Source: Variovorax beijingensis (GTDB lineage: Bacteria > Pseudomonadota > Gammaproteobacteria > Burkholderiales > Burkholderiaceae_C). From it: a stretch of 64,000 nucleotides of DNA. Position 1 is the first letter of the stretch, and every line of letters begins with the position of its first letter. The notes beneath the pieces are model-generated. The model made no database searches, had not been told where the DNA came from, and saw only the letters and a program-made list of their open reading frames with translations. A program made the position numbers and the translations under genes. Positions 1 through 8,369 of the stretch are shown one piece after another. The stretch spans positions 186,001-250,000 of the forward strand of contig NZ_VIVL01000004.1 in assembly GCF_007828835.1 (NCBI RefSeq). The letters run 5' to 3'.

Positions 1-79
1 CCGCGGCCAGCGCGAAGCCGATGCCCTTGCTGGAGCCGGTGATGAGGGCGGTGCGCCCGGTCAGGTCGAAGAGTTTCAA
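1..79 (-). CDS. SDR family oxidoreductase, gluconate 5-dehydrogenase-like (5' part only)
   Basis: Only the first 26 codons lie in the window; the gene runs off the left edge. The residues read LKLFDLTGRTALITGSSKGI, with the TGxxxGIG cofactor-binding motif of classical short-chain dehydrogenases. The LFDLTGRTALITGSSKGIG opening is typical of the gluconate 5-dehydrogenase (IdnO-like) group. The start is inferred to be TTG at 79, with a GGAG-type ribosome site a few bases upstream and no in-frame ATG nearby. It is divergent from a 2-hydroxyacid dehydrogenase and an L-idonate dehydrogenase, which supports a role in interconverting gluconate and ketogluconate. Confidence 0.75.
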   Translation of the reverse strand, partial: MKLFDLTGRTALITGSSKGIGFALAA

Positions 80-130
80 GCGGGGCTCCAGGAGGGATGG
101 CGGAATGCGTGGCGGTGGCAATGCAAATAC

Positions 131-142
131 GTTACCGGTATC
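131..142. promoter_or_regulatory. Candidate GntR/IdnR-type operator 1
   Basis: The 12-mer GTTACCGGTATC is a near-palindrome (GTTACC/GGTATC) 52 bp upstream of the SDR start. It closely resembles the E. coli GntR/IdnR operator core, TGTTACCGGTAACA. The same 12-mer recurs at 210. Binding by the LacI-family protein encoded at 2315-3370 is inferred. Confidence 0.6.
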
Positions 143-209
143 TTATTGTGCCGTCAATGGTGGAAACCTTCGTGGGGCTTCCATCAGGCAGGGTGGCAAC
201 GCAGTTAAA

Positions 210-221
210 GTTACCGGTATC
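210..221. promoter_or_regulatory. Candidate GntR/IdnR-type operator 2
   Basis: This is an exact second copy of GTTACCGGTATC, 79 bp from the first and about 40 bp before the 2-hydroxyacid dehydrogenase start. Having one site near each divergent gene suits a repressor that shuts both directions, possibly through a DNA loop. Confidence 0.6.
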
Positions 222-260
222 TATTTTGCGCAGCCGCGCCATCCCCGCAGGAGAATCCGC

Positions 261-1214
261 TTGACCGCTGTCCCCCGACCCCCGCATGTGCTGATGCCCG
301 GCCCCTATCCGGAATGGGATATGGAGCCGATGCAGGCGAGCTACACGCTGCTTCGCTGGTGGGAGGCGCCGGACCGGCAGGCCTTCATCGCCGAGCACGC
401 CGCGGACATCCGCGCCGTGGCCACGCGCGGCGAGCTCGGTGCCAGCGCCGAGCTGATCGCATCGCTGCCGGCGCTGGAGCTGATCGCCTGCTATGGCGTG
501 GGCACCGACGGCATCGACCTTGCGGCCTGCCGTGCGCGCGGCATCCGCGTGACCAACACGCCCGACGTGCTCAACGGCGACGTGGCCGACCTGGCCGTGG
601 GCCTCGCGCTCGCGCTGCAGCGGTCCATTCCAGCCGGCGACCGCTTCGTGCGCAGCGGCGAATGGGCCAAGGGCCCGATGCCGCTGGCCACCCGCTTCTT
701 CGGCCAGCGCGTGGGCATTGCCGGCTTCGGACGCATCGGCAGCACCATCGCGCGGCGGCTCTCGGGCTTCGAGATGGAGCTGGGCTACTTCAGCCGCACG
801 GCGCGCGAGGACAGCCCGCATCGCCACTTCGCCAGCCTCGCGGCCATGGCCGAATGGTGCGACGTGCTGATCGTCATCCTGCCCGGCGGCGAGGCCACGC
901 GCGGCATCGTCGATGCGAAGGTGCTGCAGGCGCTCGGCCCCAAGGGCTGGCTCGTGAACGTGTCGCGCGGCACCACGGTGGACGAGGGCGCACTGCTGCA
1001 GGCGCTCGAGCAGCGCGCCATCGCGGGCGCGGCACTCGACGTGTTCCAGAACGAGCCGCGCATCGACCCGCGCTTTGCGGCGCTCGACAATGTGGTGCTG
1101 CACCCGCACCATGGCAGCGGCACCGAGCAGACGCGCCGCGCCATGGGCGAGCTGGTCCGCCGCAACCTGCAGGCCCACTTCGGCGGCCAGCCCCTCGTCA
1201 CCCCGGTCGCCTGA
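261..1214 (+). CDS. D-isomer-specific 2-hydroxyacid dehydrogenase (2-ketogluconate/glyoxylate reductase type)
   Basis: A 317-residue NAD(P)-dependent reductase of 2-oxo acids. The C-terminal half has the Rossmann motif GFGRIGSTIARR, then NVSRGTTVDEGAL carrying the substrate-binding Arg region, the Glu in FQNEPRID, and the catalytic His in HPHHGSGT. The start chosen is TTG at 261, with AGGAGA at 249-254 giving good spacing; ATG at 294 is an alternative, and the longer upstream frame crosses the two operators. The next gene, L-idonate 5-dehydrogenase, follows after 20 bp. In this context the likely substrate is a ketogluconate, but the sequence alone does not separate this from glyoxylate or hydroxypyruvate. 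Confidence 0.85.
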   Translation: MTAVPRPPHVLMPGPYPEWDMEPMQASYTLLRWWEAPDRQAFIAEHAADIRAVATRGELGASAELIASLPALELIACYGVGTDGIDLAACRARGIRVTNTPDVLNGDVADLAVGLALALQRSIPAGDRFVRSGEWAKGPMPLATRFFGQRVGIAGFGRIGSTIARRLSGFEMELGYFSRTAREDSPHRHFASLAAMAEWCDVLIVILPGGEATRGIVDAKVLQALGPKGWLVNVSRGTTVDEGALLQALEQRAIAGAALDVFQNEPRIDPRFAALDNVVLHPHHGSGTEQTRRAMGELVRRNLQAHFGGQPLVTPVA

Positions 1215-1234
1215 CGGCCTGAAGGAGAAATCCC

Positions 1235-2308
1235 ATGCGTATGCGCTGTATGTGCCTCGTGATCCATGCCCCCGACGACCTGCGCCTGGAGGAACAGGAC
1301 GCCGGAGACATCGGCCCGGGCCAGGTGCTGGTGAAGGTCGGCATGGGCGGCATCTGCGGCTCCGACCTGCATTACTTCCACCACGGCGGCTTCGGCACCG
1401 TGCGCATCAAGGAGCCGATGGTGCTGGGCCACGAGGTGGCCGGCACCGTGGTGGCCACGGCGCCCGGCGTCGACAGCGTGCGCATCGGCGACAAGGTGGC
1501 GGTCAATCCGAGCCGCCCCTGCGGCGCCTGCAAGTTCTGTCTCGAAGGCCTGCCCAACCAGTGCCTGGACATGCGCTTCTACGGCAGCGCCATGCGCACG
1601 CCCCACGTGCAGGGCGCGTTCCGCAACATGCTGCTGTGCGAGGCCACCCAGTGCGTGAAGGTGGCCGACCATGTGCCGCTGCGTCTGGCGGCGCTGGCCG
1701 AGCCGTTCTCGGTGGGGCTGCATGGCGTGTCGCGCGCAGGCCCCCTGCTGGGCAAGCGCGTGCTGGTGTCGGGCTGCGGGCCCATCGGCGTGCTGGCCAT
1801 CGCGGCCGCGCGTGCGCACGGTGCGGCCGAGATCACCGCCACCGACGTGGTCGACGAGCCGCTCGCCATCGCGCGCGCCATGGGGGCCGACCATGCCATC
1901 AACGTTGCGCAGGACAAGGGCTGGGTGTCGCGCTATTCGGCCGACAAGGGCACCTTCGACGTGATGCTCGAATGCTCGGGCAACGAACGTGCCCTGCGCG
2001 ACGGGCTCGAGGTGATGCGCCCGCGCGGCGTGGTGGTGCAGCTGGGCCTGGGCGGCGACGTGAGCATCCCGCAGAACATGGTGGTGGCCAAGGAGCTCAG
2101 CATCTGCGGCTCGTTCCGCTTCCATGCGGAATTCGCACTGGCGGTGCGGCTCATCAACGAAGGGCGGGTCGACCTGTCGCCGGTCGTGTCGCACACCTTC
2201 CCGATGCAGCAGGCGCGCGAGGCTTTCGAGCTGGCGAGCGACCGGAAGCAGGCGATGAAGGTGCTGATCGACTTTGCCGACACCGGCGCCGAAACCGCCG
2301 CGGCCTGA
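1235..2308 (+). CDS. idnD: L-idonate 5-dehydrogenase (zinc-dependent MDR family)
   Basis: A 357-residue medium-chain alcohol dehydrogenase-type enzyme expected to oxidise L-idonate to 5-ketogluconate with NAD(P). Catalytic zinc residues are visible as the Cys in GICGSDLHY and His/Glu in GHEVAG. Four cysteines in CGACKFC...QC make the structural zinc lobe. The cofactor motif GCGPIGVLA follows near residue 190. AAGGAG sits just before ATG 1235. The partnership with an SDR of the IdnO type and a GntR/IdnR-like repressor mirrors the E. coli idn system; a sorbitol/xylitol dehydrogenase is the alternative. Confidence 0.85.
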   Translation: MRMRCMCLVIHAPDDLRLEEQDAGDIGPGQVLVKVGMGGICGSDLHYFHHGGFGTVRIKEPMVLGHEVAGTVVATAPGVDSVRIGDKVAVNPSRPCGACKFCLEGLPNQCLDMRFYGSAMRTPHVQGAFRNMLLCEATQCVKVADHVPLRLAALAEPFSVGLHGVSRAGPLLGKRVLVSGCGPIGVLAIAAARAHGAAEITATDVVDEPLAIARAMGADHAINVAQDKGWVSRYSADKGTFDVMLECSGNERALRDGLEVMRPRGVVVQLGLGGDVSIPQNMVVAKELSICGSFRFHAEFALAVRLINEGRVDLSPVVSHTFPMQQAREAFELASDRKQAMKVLIDFADTGAETAAA

Positions 2309-2314
2309 ACGCCC

Positions 2315-3370
2315 TCAGGAGCTTTCCCGCTGCTCGACGCGGAACGGGATCAGCACCGTTTCCGCGGGCGGGCGGCGGCCGTCGCGGGAGCCGTCGATCA
2401 CGCGCAGCAGCAATTCGCCCGCGGCCCTGCCCATGCCCACGCAGTCCAGCGCCACGGTCGTGATGCGCGGGTGCGAGGCGCGGGCCACCTCGAAGTCGCC
2501 GAAGCCCGCGATCGCGATGCGCCCTGGCACCTCCCAGCCGCGGCGCTGGCACTCCATCAGCGCGCCGAAGGCCGAGAGGTCGGACACGCACATCACCGCA
2601 TCCACATCGGGCCATTGCCGGATCAGCTGCACCACGGCCTCTGCGCCTTGCGCCATGGAGATCGGCGGCTGGCCGAAGCCGATGACGCGCCCGTCGGGCA
2701 GGCCCAGTTCGCGGATCGCCTCGGCATAGCCGCGCTGCCGGTCGGCCCCGCGCGTGTCGCGGTTCGAGGTGCCGCCGATGAAGGCGATGCGCCGGTAGCC
2801 CTGGCCGTGCAGGTGCCGCACCATCGCGGCGGCGGCTTCCGCGTTGGAGAAGCCGACCGTGTGCTCGATGGGCGTGGCGGGCAGGTCCCAGGTCTCGACC
2901 ACCGGCACGCCGGCTGCCTGGAGCATGGCGCGCGCGGCGGGCGTGTGGGCGCCGCCGGTGAGGATCACGCCCTCGGGCCGGCGCGCGAGCATGGCACGCA
3001 GCAGGCGCTCCTCCGTCTCCACGCGGTAGTCGGTGTAGCCCAGCAGCAGTTGCAGTCCGCGCGCTTCCAGGGCGGCGGCGATGCCTTGCGCGGTTTCGGA
3101 AAAGTTGGAGTTGTTCAGCGACGGGATCAGCACCGCGACGAAGCCCGAGCGCTTGCTGGAGAAGGTGCGCGCGGTCTGGTCAATCACGTAGCCCATCTCC
3201 TCGCAGGCCTGGAGGATGCGCTGGCGCAGCGCCTCCGAGGTCGCGCGGTCGCTGCCGGTGCGGCGGTTCAGCGCGCGCGACACCGTCATCTTCGAGACGC
3301 CGACGCGCGCGGCGACGTCGGCCATCGTCGCCGGGCGAGGCGGGGGGGAGGCTGCTTTGGACGAAGGCAA
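2315..3370 (-). CDS. LacI-family transcriptional repressor, GntR/IdnR-like
   Basis: This regulator carries an N-terminal LacI helix-turn-helix (MADVAARVGVSKMTVSRALN) and a periplasmic-binding-protein-like sensor domain. The segment RSGFVAVLIPSLNNSNFSET and the following HTPAARAML region resemble E. coli GntR and IdnR. It ends 6 bp from idnD, convergently. The start is uncertain: TTG at 3370 has a weak AGAGAG site, while ATG at 3325 begins exactly at the HTH but has no ribosome site. Its likely targets are the two GTTACCGGTATC sites at 131 and 210, with gluconate or idonate as plausible inducers (inferred). Confidence 0.85.
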   Translation of the reverse strand: MPSSKAASPPPRPATMADVAARVGVSKMTVSRALNRRTGSDRATSEALRQRILQACEEMGYVIDQTARTFSSKRSGFVAVLIPSLNNSNFSETAQGIAAALEARGLQLLLGYTDYRVETEERLLRAMLARRPEGVILTGGAHTPAARAMLQAAGVPVVETWDLPATPIEHTVGFSNAEAAAAMVRHLHGQGYRRIAFIGGTSNRDTRGADRQRGYAEAIRELGLPDGRVIGFGQPPISMAQGAEAVVQLIRQWPDVDAVMCVSDLSAFGALMECQRRGWEVPGRIAIAGFGDFEVARASHPRITTVALDCVGMGRAAGELLLRVIDGSRDGRRPPAETVLIPFRVEQRESS

Positions 3371-3605
3371 GGGACAGGTCTCTCTGGAATGCTGGAACGC
3401 GGGTCCGAGGATAGGCGACAGCCGGGCTGAAATGGCAATCCGCATGCGGCAACGCGCCCAAAGGAGGAGCGCAGCGCGCGGCCGGGCACTTTCCCTTCCC
3501 ACGAGGCGATGCGTCTTTTTCCTACGCGAGCGAGCCCTTGCCGCACGAGCATCGGCCCCGGGCACGCCCGATCGCCATCCACCGGCATCCAAAGGAAAAA
3601 ACACG

Positions 3606-4091
3606 ATGGAAGATCAAAACCACGCCCCGCAGCATGAAGGCGGGCACCCCTACGCGATGTTTGCCGTGAACATGCTGCTCAGCCTTGTGGTCATGTACCT
3701 TGTCATGTTTTCCATGATCGACGGCTGGGGCGATTTCCGGAACAACCTCAACATGTTCTACATGGCACTCACCATGGTCGCCCCCATGGGGATCATCATG
3801 CTCGCAACCATGCGAGGCATGTACCGCAGCAAGACGCTCAACGCGGCGCTCCATGCGGGGCTCGCGATCCTGTTTGTCGCTGCCCTTGCCGGAACACGGC
3901 AGCAGGGCCTGATCGGCGACAGGCAGTTCATTGCCTCGATGGTGCCGCACCACTCGGGCGCCATTCTCATGTGCCGCGAGGCCGGGCTCAAGGATCCCGA
4001 GCTGGTCAGGCTGTGCGGGCAGATCTCGAGCTCGCAGCGCAAGGAGATCGATGAGATGAACGCAATCCAAAAGCGGCTGAGCGCGATGTAG
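3606..4091 (+). CDS. DUF305 domain membrane protein
   Basis: A 161-residue protein with three predicted membrane segments (about residues 15-36, 47-65 and 78-92). A short DUF305-type region follows, with the family's conserved histidines in MVPHHSGAI, a Cys in LMCREAG, and the closing QRKEIDEM motif. The function of DUF305 is not settled; many members lie in copper or heavy-metal loci, but no metal gene is adjacent here. The start ATG 3606 has AAAGGAAAA upstream. The 235-bp stretch before it, back to the LacI gene, shows no recognisable site. Confidence 0.8.
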   Translation: MEDQNHAPQHEGGHPYAMFAVNMLLSLVVMYLVMFSMIDGWGDFRNNLNMFYMALTMVAPMGIIMLATMRGMYRSKTLNAALHAGLAILFVAALAGTRQQGLIGDRQFIASMVPHHSGAILMCREAGLKDPELVRLCGQISSSQRKEIDEMNAIQKRLSAM

Positions 4092-4133
4092 CCCGAGCCG
4101 CGGTCTCGGCAGCCCGGCCCACGCGCCAGCGCA

Positions 4134-5207
4134 TCAGCGGACCGCCAGGCGCGGCCCGCTGCCTTGCGGGCTGGCAGCACCGATCACCGCGGCATCGTCG
4201 AAGCCATGCCGGCGGAAGATGGCCAGCACTTCATCGAGCGCTGCGGGTGCGCACGAAACCAGCAGTCCGCCGCTGGTCTGCGGATCGGTGAGCAGGGCGC
4301 GCTCGTGGTCGGCGAAGTTCTGCGGCAGCGCCACGTCGGACCCGTAGCCGTCCCAGTTGCGGCCGGATGCGCCGGTGACATGCCCCGACCGAACCAGGTC
4401 GCGCACGCCTTCCAGCACGGGCACCTGCTGCCAGTCGATCTCCAGCGACAGGCCTGCGCCGCGTGCCAGTTCCAGCGCATGGCCGGCCAGGCCGAAGCCC
4501 GTCACGTCGGTCAGCGCATGCACGCCGTCGAGCGCCGCGAGCTCGGGGCCGGGCGTGTTCAGCCGCGTCGTGGTGGCGATCATGCGTTCGTAGCCGGCCG
4601 CGTCGAGTGCTTCCTTCTTGAGCGCCGCCGACAGGATGCCCACGCCCAGCGGCTTGCCCAGCACGAGCAGGTCGCCGGCCTTGGCGCCGGCATTGCGCTT
4701 GACGCGCTTCGGATGGACCAGCCCGAGCGCGACCAGCCCGTAGATGGCCTCGACCGAATCGATGGTGTGGCCGCCCGCGATCGGAATGCCCGCCGCCCGG
4801 CACACCGATTCGCCGCCTTCGAGGATGCGCCCGATGGTCGCCGTGCTGAGCACATTGATCGGCATCCCGACCAGCGCGAGCGCCAGGATCGGCTTGCCGC
4901 CCATCGCATACACGTCGGAGATCGCGTTGGTGGCCGCGATGCGGCCGAAGTCGAACGGATCGTCGACGATCGGCATGAAGAAGTCGGTGGTGGCGATCAG
5001 CGCCTGTTCATCGTTGAGCTGGTAGACGGCCGCGTCGTCGGCCGTCTCGATGCCGACCAGGAGCTCGGGTGGCATCGGCATGCGCGCCGTGCCCTTGAGG
5101 ATTTCGGACAGCACGCCGGGCGCGATCTTGCAGCCGCAGCCGCCGCCGTGCGACAGCGAGGTGAGGCGGGGCTCGGCGGCGGGGGCTTGCGGGAGGGCAG
5201 CGTTCAT
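4134..5207 (-). CDS. senC: Selenide, water dikinase (SelD; SenC of selenoneine synthesis)
   Basis: A 357-residue enzyme that makes selenophosphate from selenide and ATP. The N-terminal GGGCGCKIAPGVL carries the catalytic Cys and Lys; the key residue is Cys, not selenocysteine. DDAAVY and the glycine-rich TTDFFMPIVDDPFDFGRIAA region bind ATP and metal. Its ATG overlaps the senB stop as ATGA, so the two are translationally coupled. In the described sen system this SelD homologue supplies selenophosphate to SenB. It may also serve tRNA or selenoprotein synthesis, but no selA, selB or selU lies here. Confidence 0.93.
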   Translation of the reverse strand: MNAALPQAPAAEPRLTSLSHGGGCGCKIAPGVLSEILKGTARMPMPPELLVGIETADDAAVYQLNDEQALIATTDFFMPIVDDPFDFGRIAATNAISDVYAMGGKPILALALVGMPINVLSTATIGRILEGGESVCRAAGIPIAGGHTIDSVEAIYGLVALGLVHPKRVKRNAGAKAGDLLVLGKPLGVGILSAALKKEALDAAGYERMIATTTRLNTPGPELAALDGVHALTDVTGFGLAGHALELARGAGLSLEIDWQQVPVLEGVRDLVRSGHVTGASGRNWDGYGSDVALPQNFADHERALLTDPQTSGGLLVSCAPAALDEVLAIFRRHGFDDAAVIGAASPQGSGPRLAVR

Positions 5208-6196
5208 GGTGGTGGCTGGAGTTCGTTCAGGAGTTGCAACAGTGCGGCCTGCTCGGCCCTCGGGTCGAACAGCGGCGCGCGCAACGCGCATTGTGTGCGC
5301 AGACCGTCCAGCAGACCGGCCGCGCGGTCTTTGGAGCCCTGGCCGGCGCGGCAGGCCTCGAGCAGCGCCGCCAGTGCGGCGGCATCCCCGTGCGGAAAGT
5401 AGCCCGCGTAGTCGTCGCCGAGCATGCCGACATTGCCGGGCACGCGCGAGGCCAGCACCGGCGTGCCGCTGCGCACCGCCTCCATGATCACGTGGGCTCC
5501 GCCTTCCAGCGCGCTGGTGTGCACCAGGACGTGGGCGCGCTGGATGCGCTGGCGGGTCTGCGCATGGGGCAGGGCGCCGAGCCAGCGGTAGCCCGGGCAT
5601 TCGCTGGCGAGTGCGCGCGCGAGTTCGCCCAGCCCGGCGTCGCCCGCGTCCCCGATGTGGTCGATGCGGATGTCCTCGCGCCCGCACAGCAGGCGCGCCG
5701 CGTCGAACAGTGTCTGCGGCGACTTGACCTGCCGCAGGTGGCCGACCATCACCGCGCGCAGCTGGCGTGCGGACTTGGGAAGCTCGGCGCGCGCGGATGT
5801 CGACTGGTACACCACGCGCGCCTTGTCCCGGAATTCCAGCGGCAGGGCCTCGGCGCCCAGCGCCTGCAGCACGACCAGGCGCTGCGCCAGCTGCAGCGAG
5901 CGCTGCGCCTGCGGGTCGCTGCCGATGTCCTGGTACAGGTCGGTGCCGGTCAGCACCACGGCCAGGCCGCGGCCGGGATGGGCGTTGGCCCAGTGCGCGA
6001 TCGATTCCGCCGAGCGCCGCGCGTGCAGCGCCAGCATCACGGTGTCGGCCGAAGCGCCTGCATCGGGCCATTGCTGCACCACGCGTGCGCTGCAGACAGG
6101 CGACAGCAGTGTTTTCCATCGATGGGCGGTGCGCCAGTTGCCATTGTTGGCGCCAGGCAACGCCGGGCTTACGATCACAACCGATGGATTCGACAT
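5204..6196 (-). CDS. senB: Selenosugar synthase SenB (GT4-like glycosyltransferase fold)
   Basis: A 330-residue glycosyltransferase-like protein opening with the Rossmann strand VVIVSPALPG and the NGNWRTAHRW motif. It also has a GTDLYQDI segment and the EGGAHVIMEAVRSGTPVLAS donor-binding region typical of GT-B enzymes. This matches the family known as SenB, which joins selenophosphate to a UDP-sugar to give a selenosugar. Its placement between selD and an EgtB-like gene is the main support for the specific function. The start ATG 6196 lies 13 bp inside the divergent senA frame, so its promoter must sit within senA. Confidence 0.88.
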   Translation of the reverse strand: MSNPSVVIVSPALPGANNGNWRTAHRWKTLLSPVCSARVVQQWPDAGASADTVMLALHARRSAESIAHWANAHPGRGLAVVLTGTDLYQDIGSDPQAQRSLQLAQRLVVLQALGAEALPLEFRDKARVVYQSTSARAELPKSARQLRAVMVGHLRQVKSPQTLFDAARLLCGREDIRIDHIGDAGDAGLGELARALASECPGYRWLGALPHAQTRQRIQRAHVLVHTSALEGGAHVIMEAVRSGTPVLASRVPGNVGMLGDDYAGYFPHGDAAALAALLEACRAGQGSKDRAAGLLDGLRTQCALRAPLFDPRAEQAALLQLLNELQPPP

Positions 6197-7434
6197 TGCC
6201 TGTTTATAGCGTGGCCGCCGCGCCCGAGGCGCTGGCGTTGCGCGCGGGACCGCCGGCATCGGTGCGCGCGGCGCTGCTGGCCGCACGGCGGCGCACGCTC
6301 GATCTTGCGGACGATTTTCGGGCCGCGCTGGGAGACGCCTATCCCGGCATCGGCTACGCGCCCGAGTTCAATCCGCCGCTCTGGGAGCTGGGCCACGTGG
6401 CCTGGTTCCAGGAATGGTGGATCGGCCGCAACCCGCAGCGCGCGCGGGGCGCGGCCTGCGAGCCGGACCCTGCGCGCGAGCCGTCGCTGCTGCCGCAGGC
6501 CGACGCCTGGTACGACTCCAGCCGCGTGGCGCACCGCACCCGCTGGACGCTCCCGCTGCCCGATGCCGAGGCCACGCGCGGCTACCTCGAACGCACGCTC
6601 GCGCAAACGCTGGCTCTGCTGGACGAGCTTCCGCCCGATGCGCACGACGATGCGCTCTACTTCTTCCGCCTGGTCGCCCTGCACGAGGCCATGCACGCCG
6701 AAGCGGCAGCCTACATGGCCGAGGGCCTGGGCATCGCGCTGCGCGAGAGCGGGGCCGCGCCGCAGCTTGCGGCGGACGCCGAACTGGACCTGCCGGCGCA
6801 GCGCTTCCGCATCGGTTCCGAAGCCGGCGCCGGCTTTGCGTTCGACAACGAGCTGCAGCCCCACGACGTCGCCATCGAGCCGCTGCGCATCGACGCGCAG
6901 GCCGTGAGCTGGGCGCGCTTCCTGCCGTTCGTGGAAGGCGGCGGCTACGAGAATCCGGCGTGGTGGTCCGACGCGGGCCGCGACTGGCTCGCGCACCAGC
7001 CGCTGCGCCACCCCGCCCATCTGCGTGCGGCGGGCACCGGCTGGCAGCAGCGGCGCGGCGGCCGCTGGCTGCCGCTGGACCCGCTCGATGCAGCGGTTCA
7101 CCTGAACGCGCATGAAGCCGAAGCCTGGTGCCGCTGGGCCGGGCGGCGGCTGCCGACCGAAGCCGAATGGGAGTGTGCGGCGCTCACCCTGCCGGGCTTC
7201 GCCTGGAGCCGGGTCTGGGAATGGACCTCGAGCCCGTTCGAGCCCTACCCAGGCTTCACGCCCCATCCCTACCGCGACTATTCGGCGCCGTGGTTCGGCA
7301 CCCGGCGGGTGCTGCGCGGCGCATGCCACGCCACGTCGGCGGCGCTCGCGCATGCGCGCTACCGCAACTTCTTCGAGCCGCACCGCCGCGACATCTTCGC
7401 CGGCTTCCGCAGCTGCCGGGCCGCCGGCGGGTGA
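6184..7434 (+). CDS. senA: Selenoneine synthase SenA (EgtB-like non-haem iron enzyme)
   Basis: A 416-residue EgtB homologue that joins a selenosugar to hercynine in selenoneine synthesis. An N-terminal DinB-like part has the iron-binding HX3HXE motif (HEAMHAE, near residue 164). The C-terminal formylglycine-generating-enzyme-like domain has AVSWARFLPFVEGGGY, RRLPTEAEWECAA and the closing RYRNFFEPHRRDIFAGFR. Neighbouring senB and senC distinguish it from a plain ergothioneine EgtB. The ATG at 6184 overlaps the divergent senB start; a later GTG at 6211 is possible. Confidence 0.88.
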   Translation: MDSTLPVYSVAAAPEALALRAGPPASVRAALLAARRRTLDLADDFRAALGDAYPGIGYAPEFNPPLWELGHVAWFQEWWIGRNPQRARGAACEPDPAREPSLLPQADAWYDSSRVAHRTRWTLPLPDAEATRGYLERTLAQTLALLDELPPDAHDDALYFFRLVALHEAMHAEAAAYMAEGLGIALRESGAAPQLAADAELDLPAQRFRIGSEAGAGFAFDNELQPHDVAIEPLRIDAQAVSWARFLPFVEGGGYENPAWWSDAGRDWLAHQPLRHPAHLRAAGTGWQQRRGGRWLPLDPLDAAVHLNAHEAEAWCRWAGRRLPTEAEWECAALTLPGFAWSRVWEWTSSPFEPYPGFTPHPYRDYSAPWFGTRRVLRGACHATSAALAHARYRNFFEPHRRDIFAGFRSCRAAGG

Positions 7435-7486
7435 GAGGGCTCTTGCGGTCTAATCCCCGCCTTGTTCTTCGCTTTTCGGGAGTCTC

Positions 7487-8344
7487 ATGAAATTCGCTGT
7501 CTTGCCGCGCTTCGTGCTGGCGCTGGCCATGCTGGCTTGTGCCGTGGCCGCGCAGGCCCAACAAACCTTCCGCATCACCGCGATCCCCGACGAGTCGCCG
7601 ACCGAGCTGGCGCGCAAGTCGGCGCCGCTGGCCGCCTACCTGGAGCGCAAGCTGGGCGTCAAGGTCGAGTTCACGCCGGTCACCGACTATGCGGCCGCCG
7701 TCGAGGCGCTGGCCAACAAGCAGGTCGACCTGGCCTGGCTCGGCGGCTTCACCTTCGTGCAGGCCAGCCATCGTTCGGGCGGCAAGGTGGTGCCGCTGGT
7801 GCAGCGCGAGGAAGACGAGAAATTCCGCTCGGTCTTCATCACGACGAATCCGGACGTCCGTTCGCTCGCCGATCTCAAGGGCCGCAATCTGAGCTTCGGC
7901 TCGCAGTCCAGCACCTCGGGCCATTTGATGCCGCGCAGCTTCCTGCTGGCGGCCGGCATCGATCCCGACCGCGACCTCAAGCGCGTGGCCTATTCAGGCG
8001 CGCATGACGCCACGGTGGCCGCCGTCGCATCGGGCAAGGTGGACGCCGGGGCCCTCAACATCTCGGTGTGGGAGAAGCTCGTGGCCGACAAGAAGGTCGA
8101 TCCCGCGAAGGTGCGGGTGTTCTACACCACGCCTGCCTACTACGACTACAACTGGACCGTGCATGCCGACATGCCGGCCGCCAGGCGCGAGCAGCTGGTG
8201 CGCGCATTCGTCGAGCTGAGCCCGGCCACCCCTGAGGGCAAGGACATCCTCGCGCTGCAGCGCGCCACGCGCTTCGTGCCGACGCGCGCCGAGAACTACA
8301 AGGGCATCGAAGCCGCGGCGCGCAATGCCGGGCTGCTGAACTGA
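7487..8344 (+). CDS. PhnD-like ABC substrate-binding protein, putative selenate/selenium-oxyanion type
   Basis: A 285-residue periplasmic receptor with a signal peptide ending near AQA-QQTF (residues 1-24). The mature part has the PhnD-like features AAYLERKLGVKVEF, DLAWLGGFTFVQA and GSQSSTSGHLMPR. Phosphonate, phosphite and a putative selenate group share this fold; the last is defined by being near selenium genes. It is the first gene of a four-gene transporter that begins 52 bp after senA. GGGAG precedes ATG 7487. Selenium as the substrate is inferred from context. Confidence 0.8.
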   Translation: MKFAVLPRFVLALAMLACAVAAQAQQTFRITAIPDESPTELARKSAPLAAYLERKLGVKVEFTPVTDYAAAVEALANKQVDLAWLGGFTFVQASHRSGGKVVPLVQREEDEKFRSVFITTNPDVRSLADLKGRNLSFGSQSSTSGHLMPRSFLLAAGIDPDRDLKRVAYSGAHDATVAAVASGKVDAGALNISVWEKLVADKKVDPAKVRVFYTTPAYYDYNWTVHADMPAARREQLVRAFVELSPATPEGKDILALQRATRFVPTRAENYKGIEAAARNAGLLN

Positions 8345-8369
8345 CCGGCGCGATGCAGGAGCGAAGCCG

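Noticed and set aside
4134-5207. SelD as a selenoprotein
   Set aside because: The catalytic position is encoded as Cys (GGGCGCK); there is no in-frame TGA.
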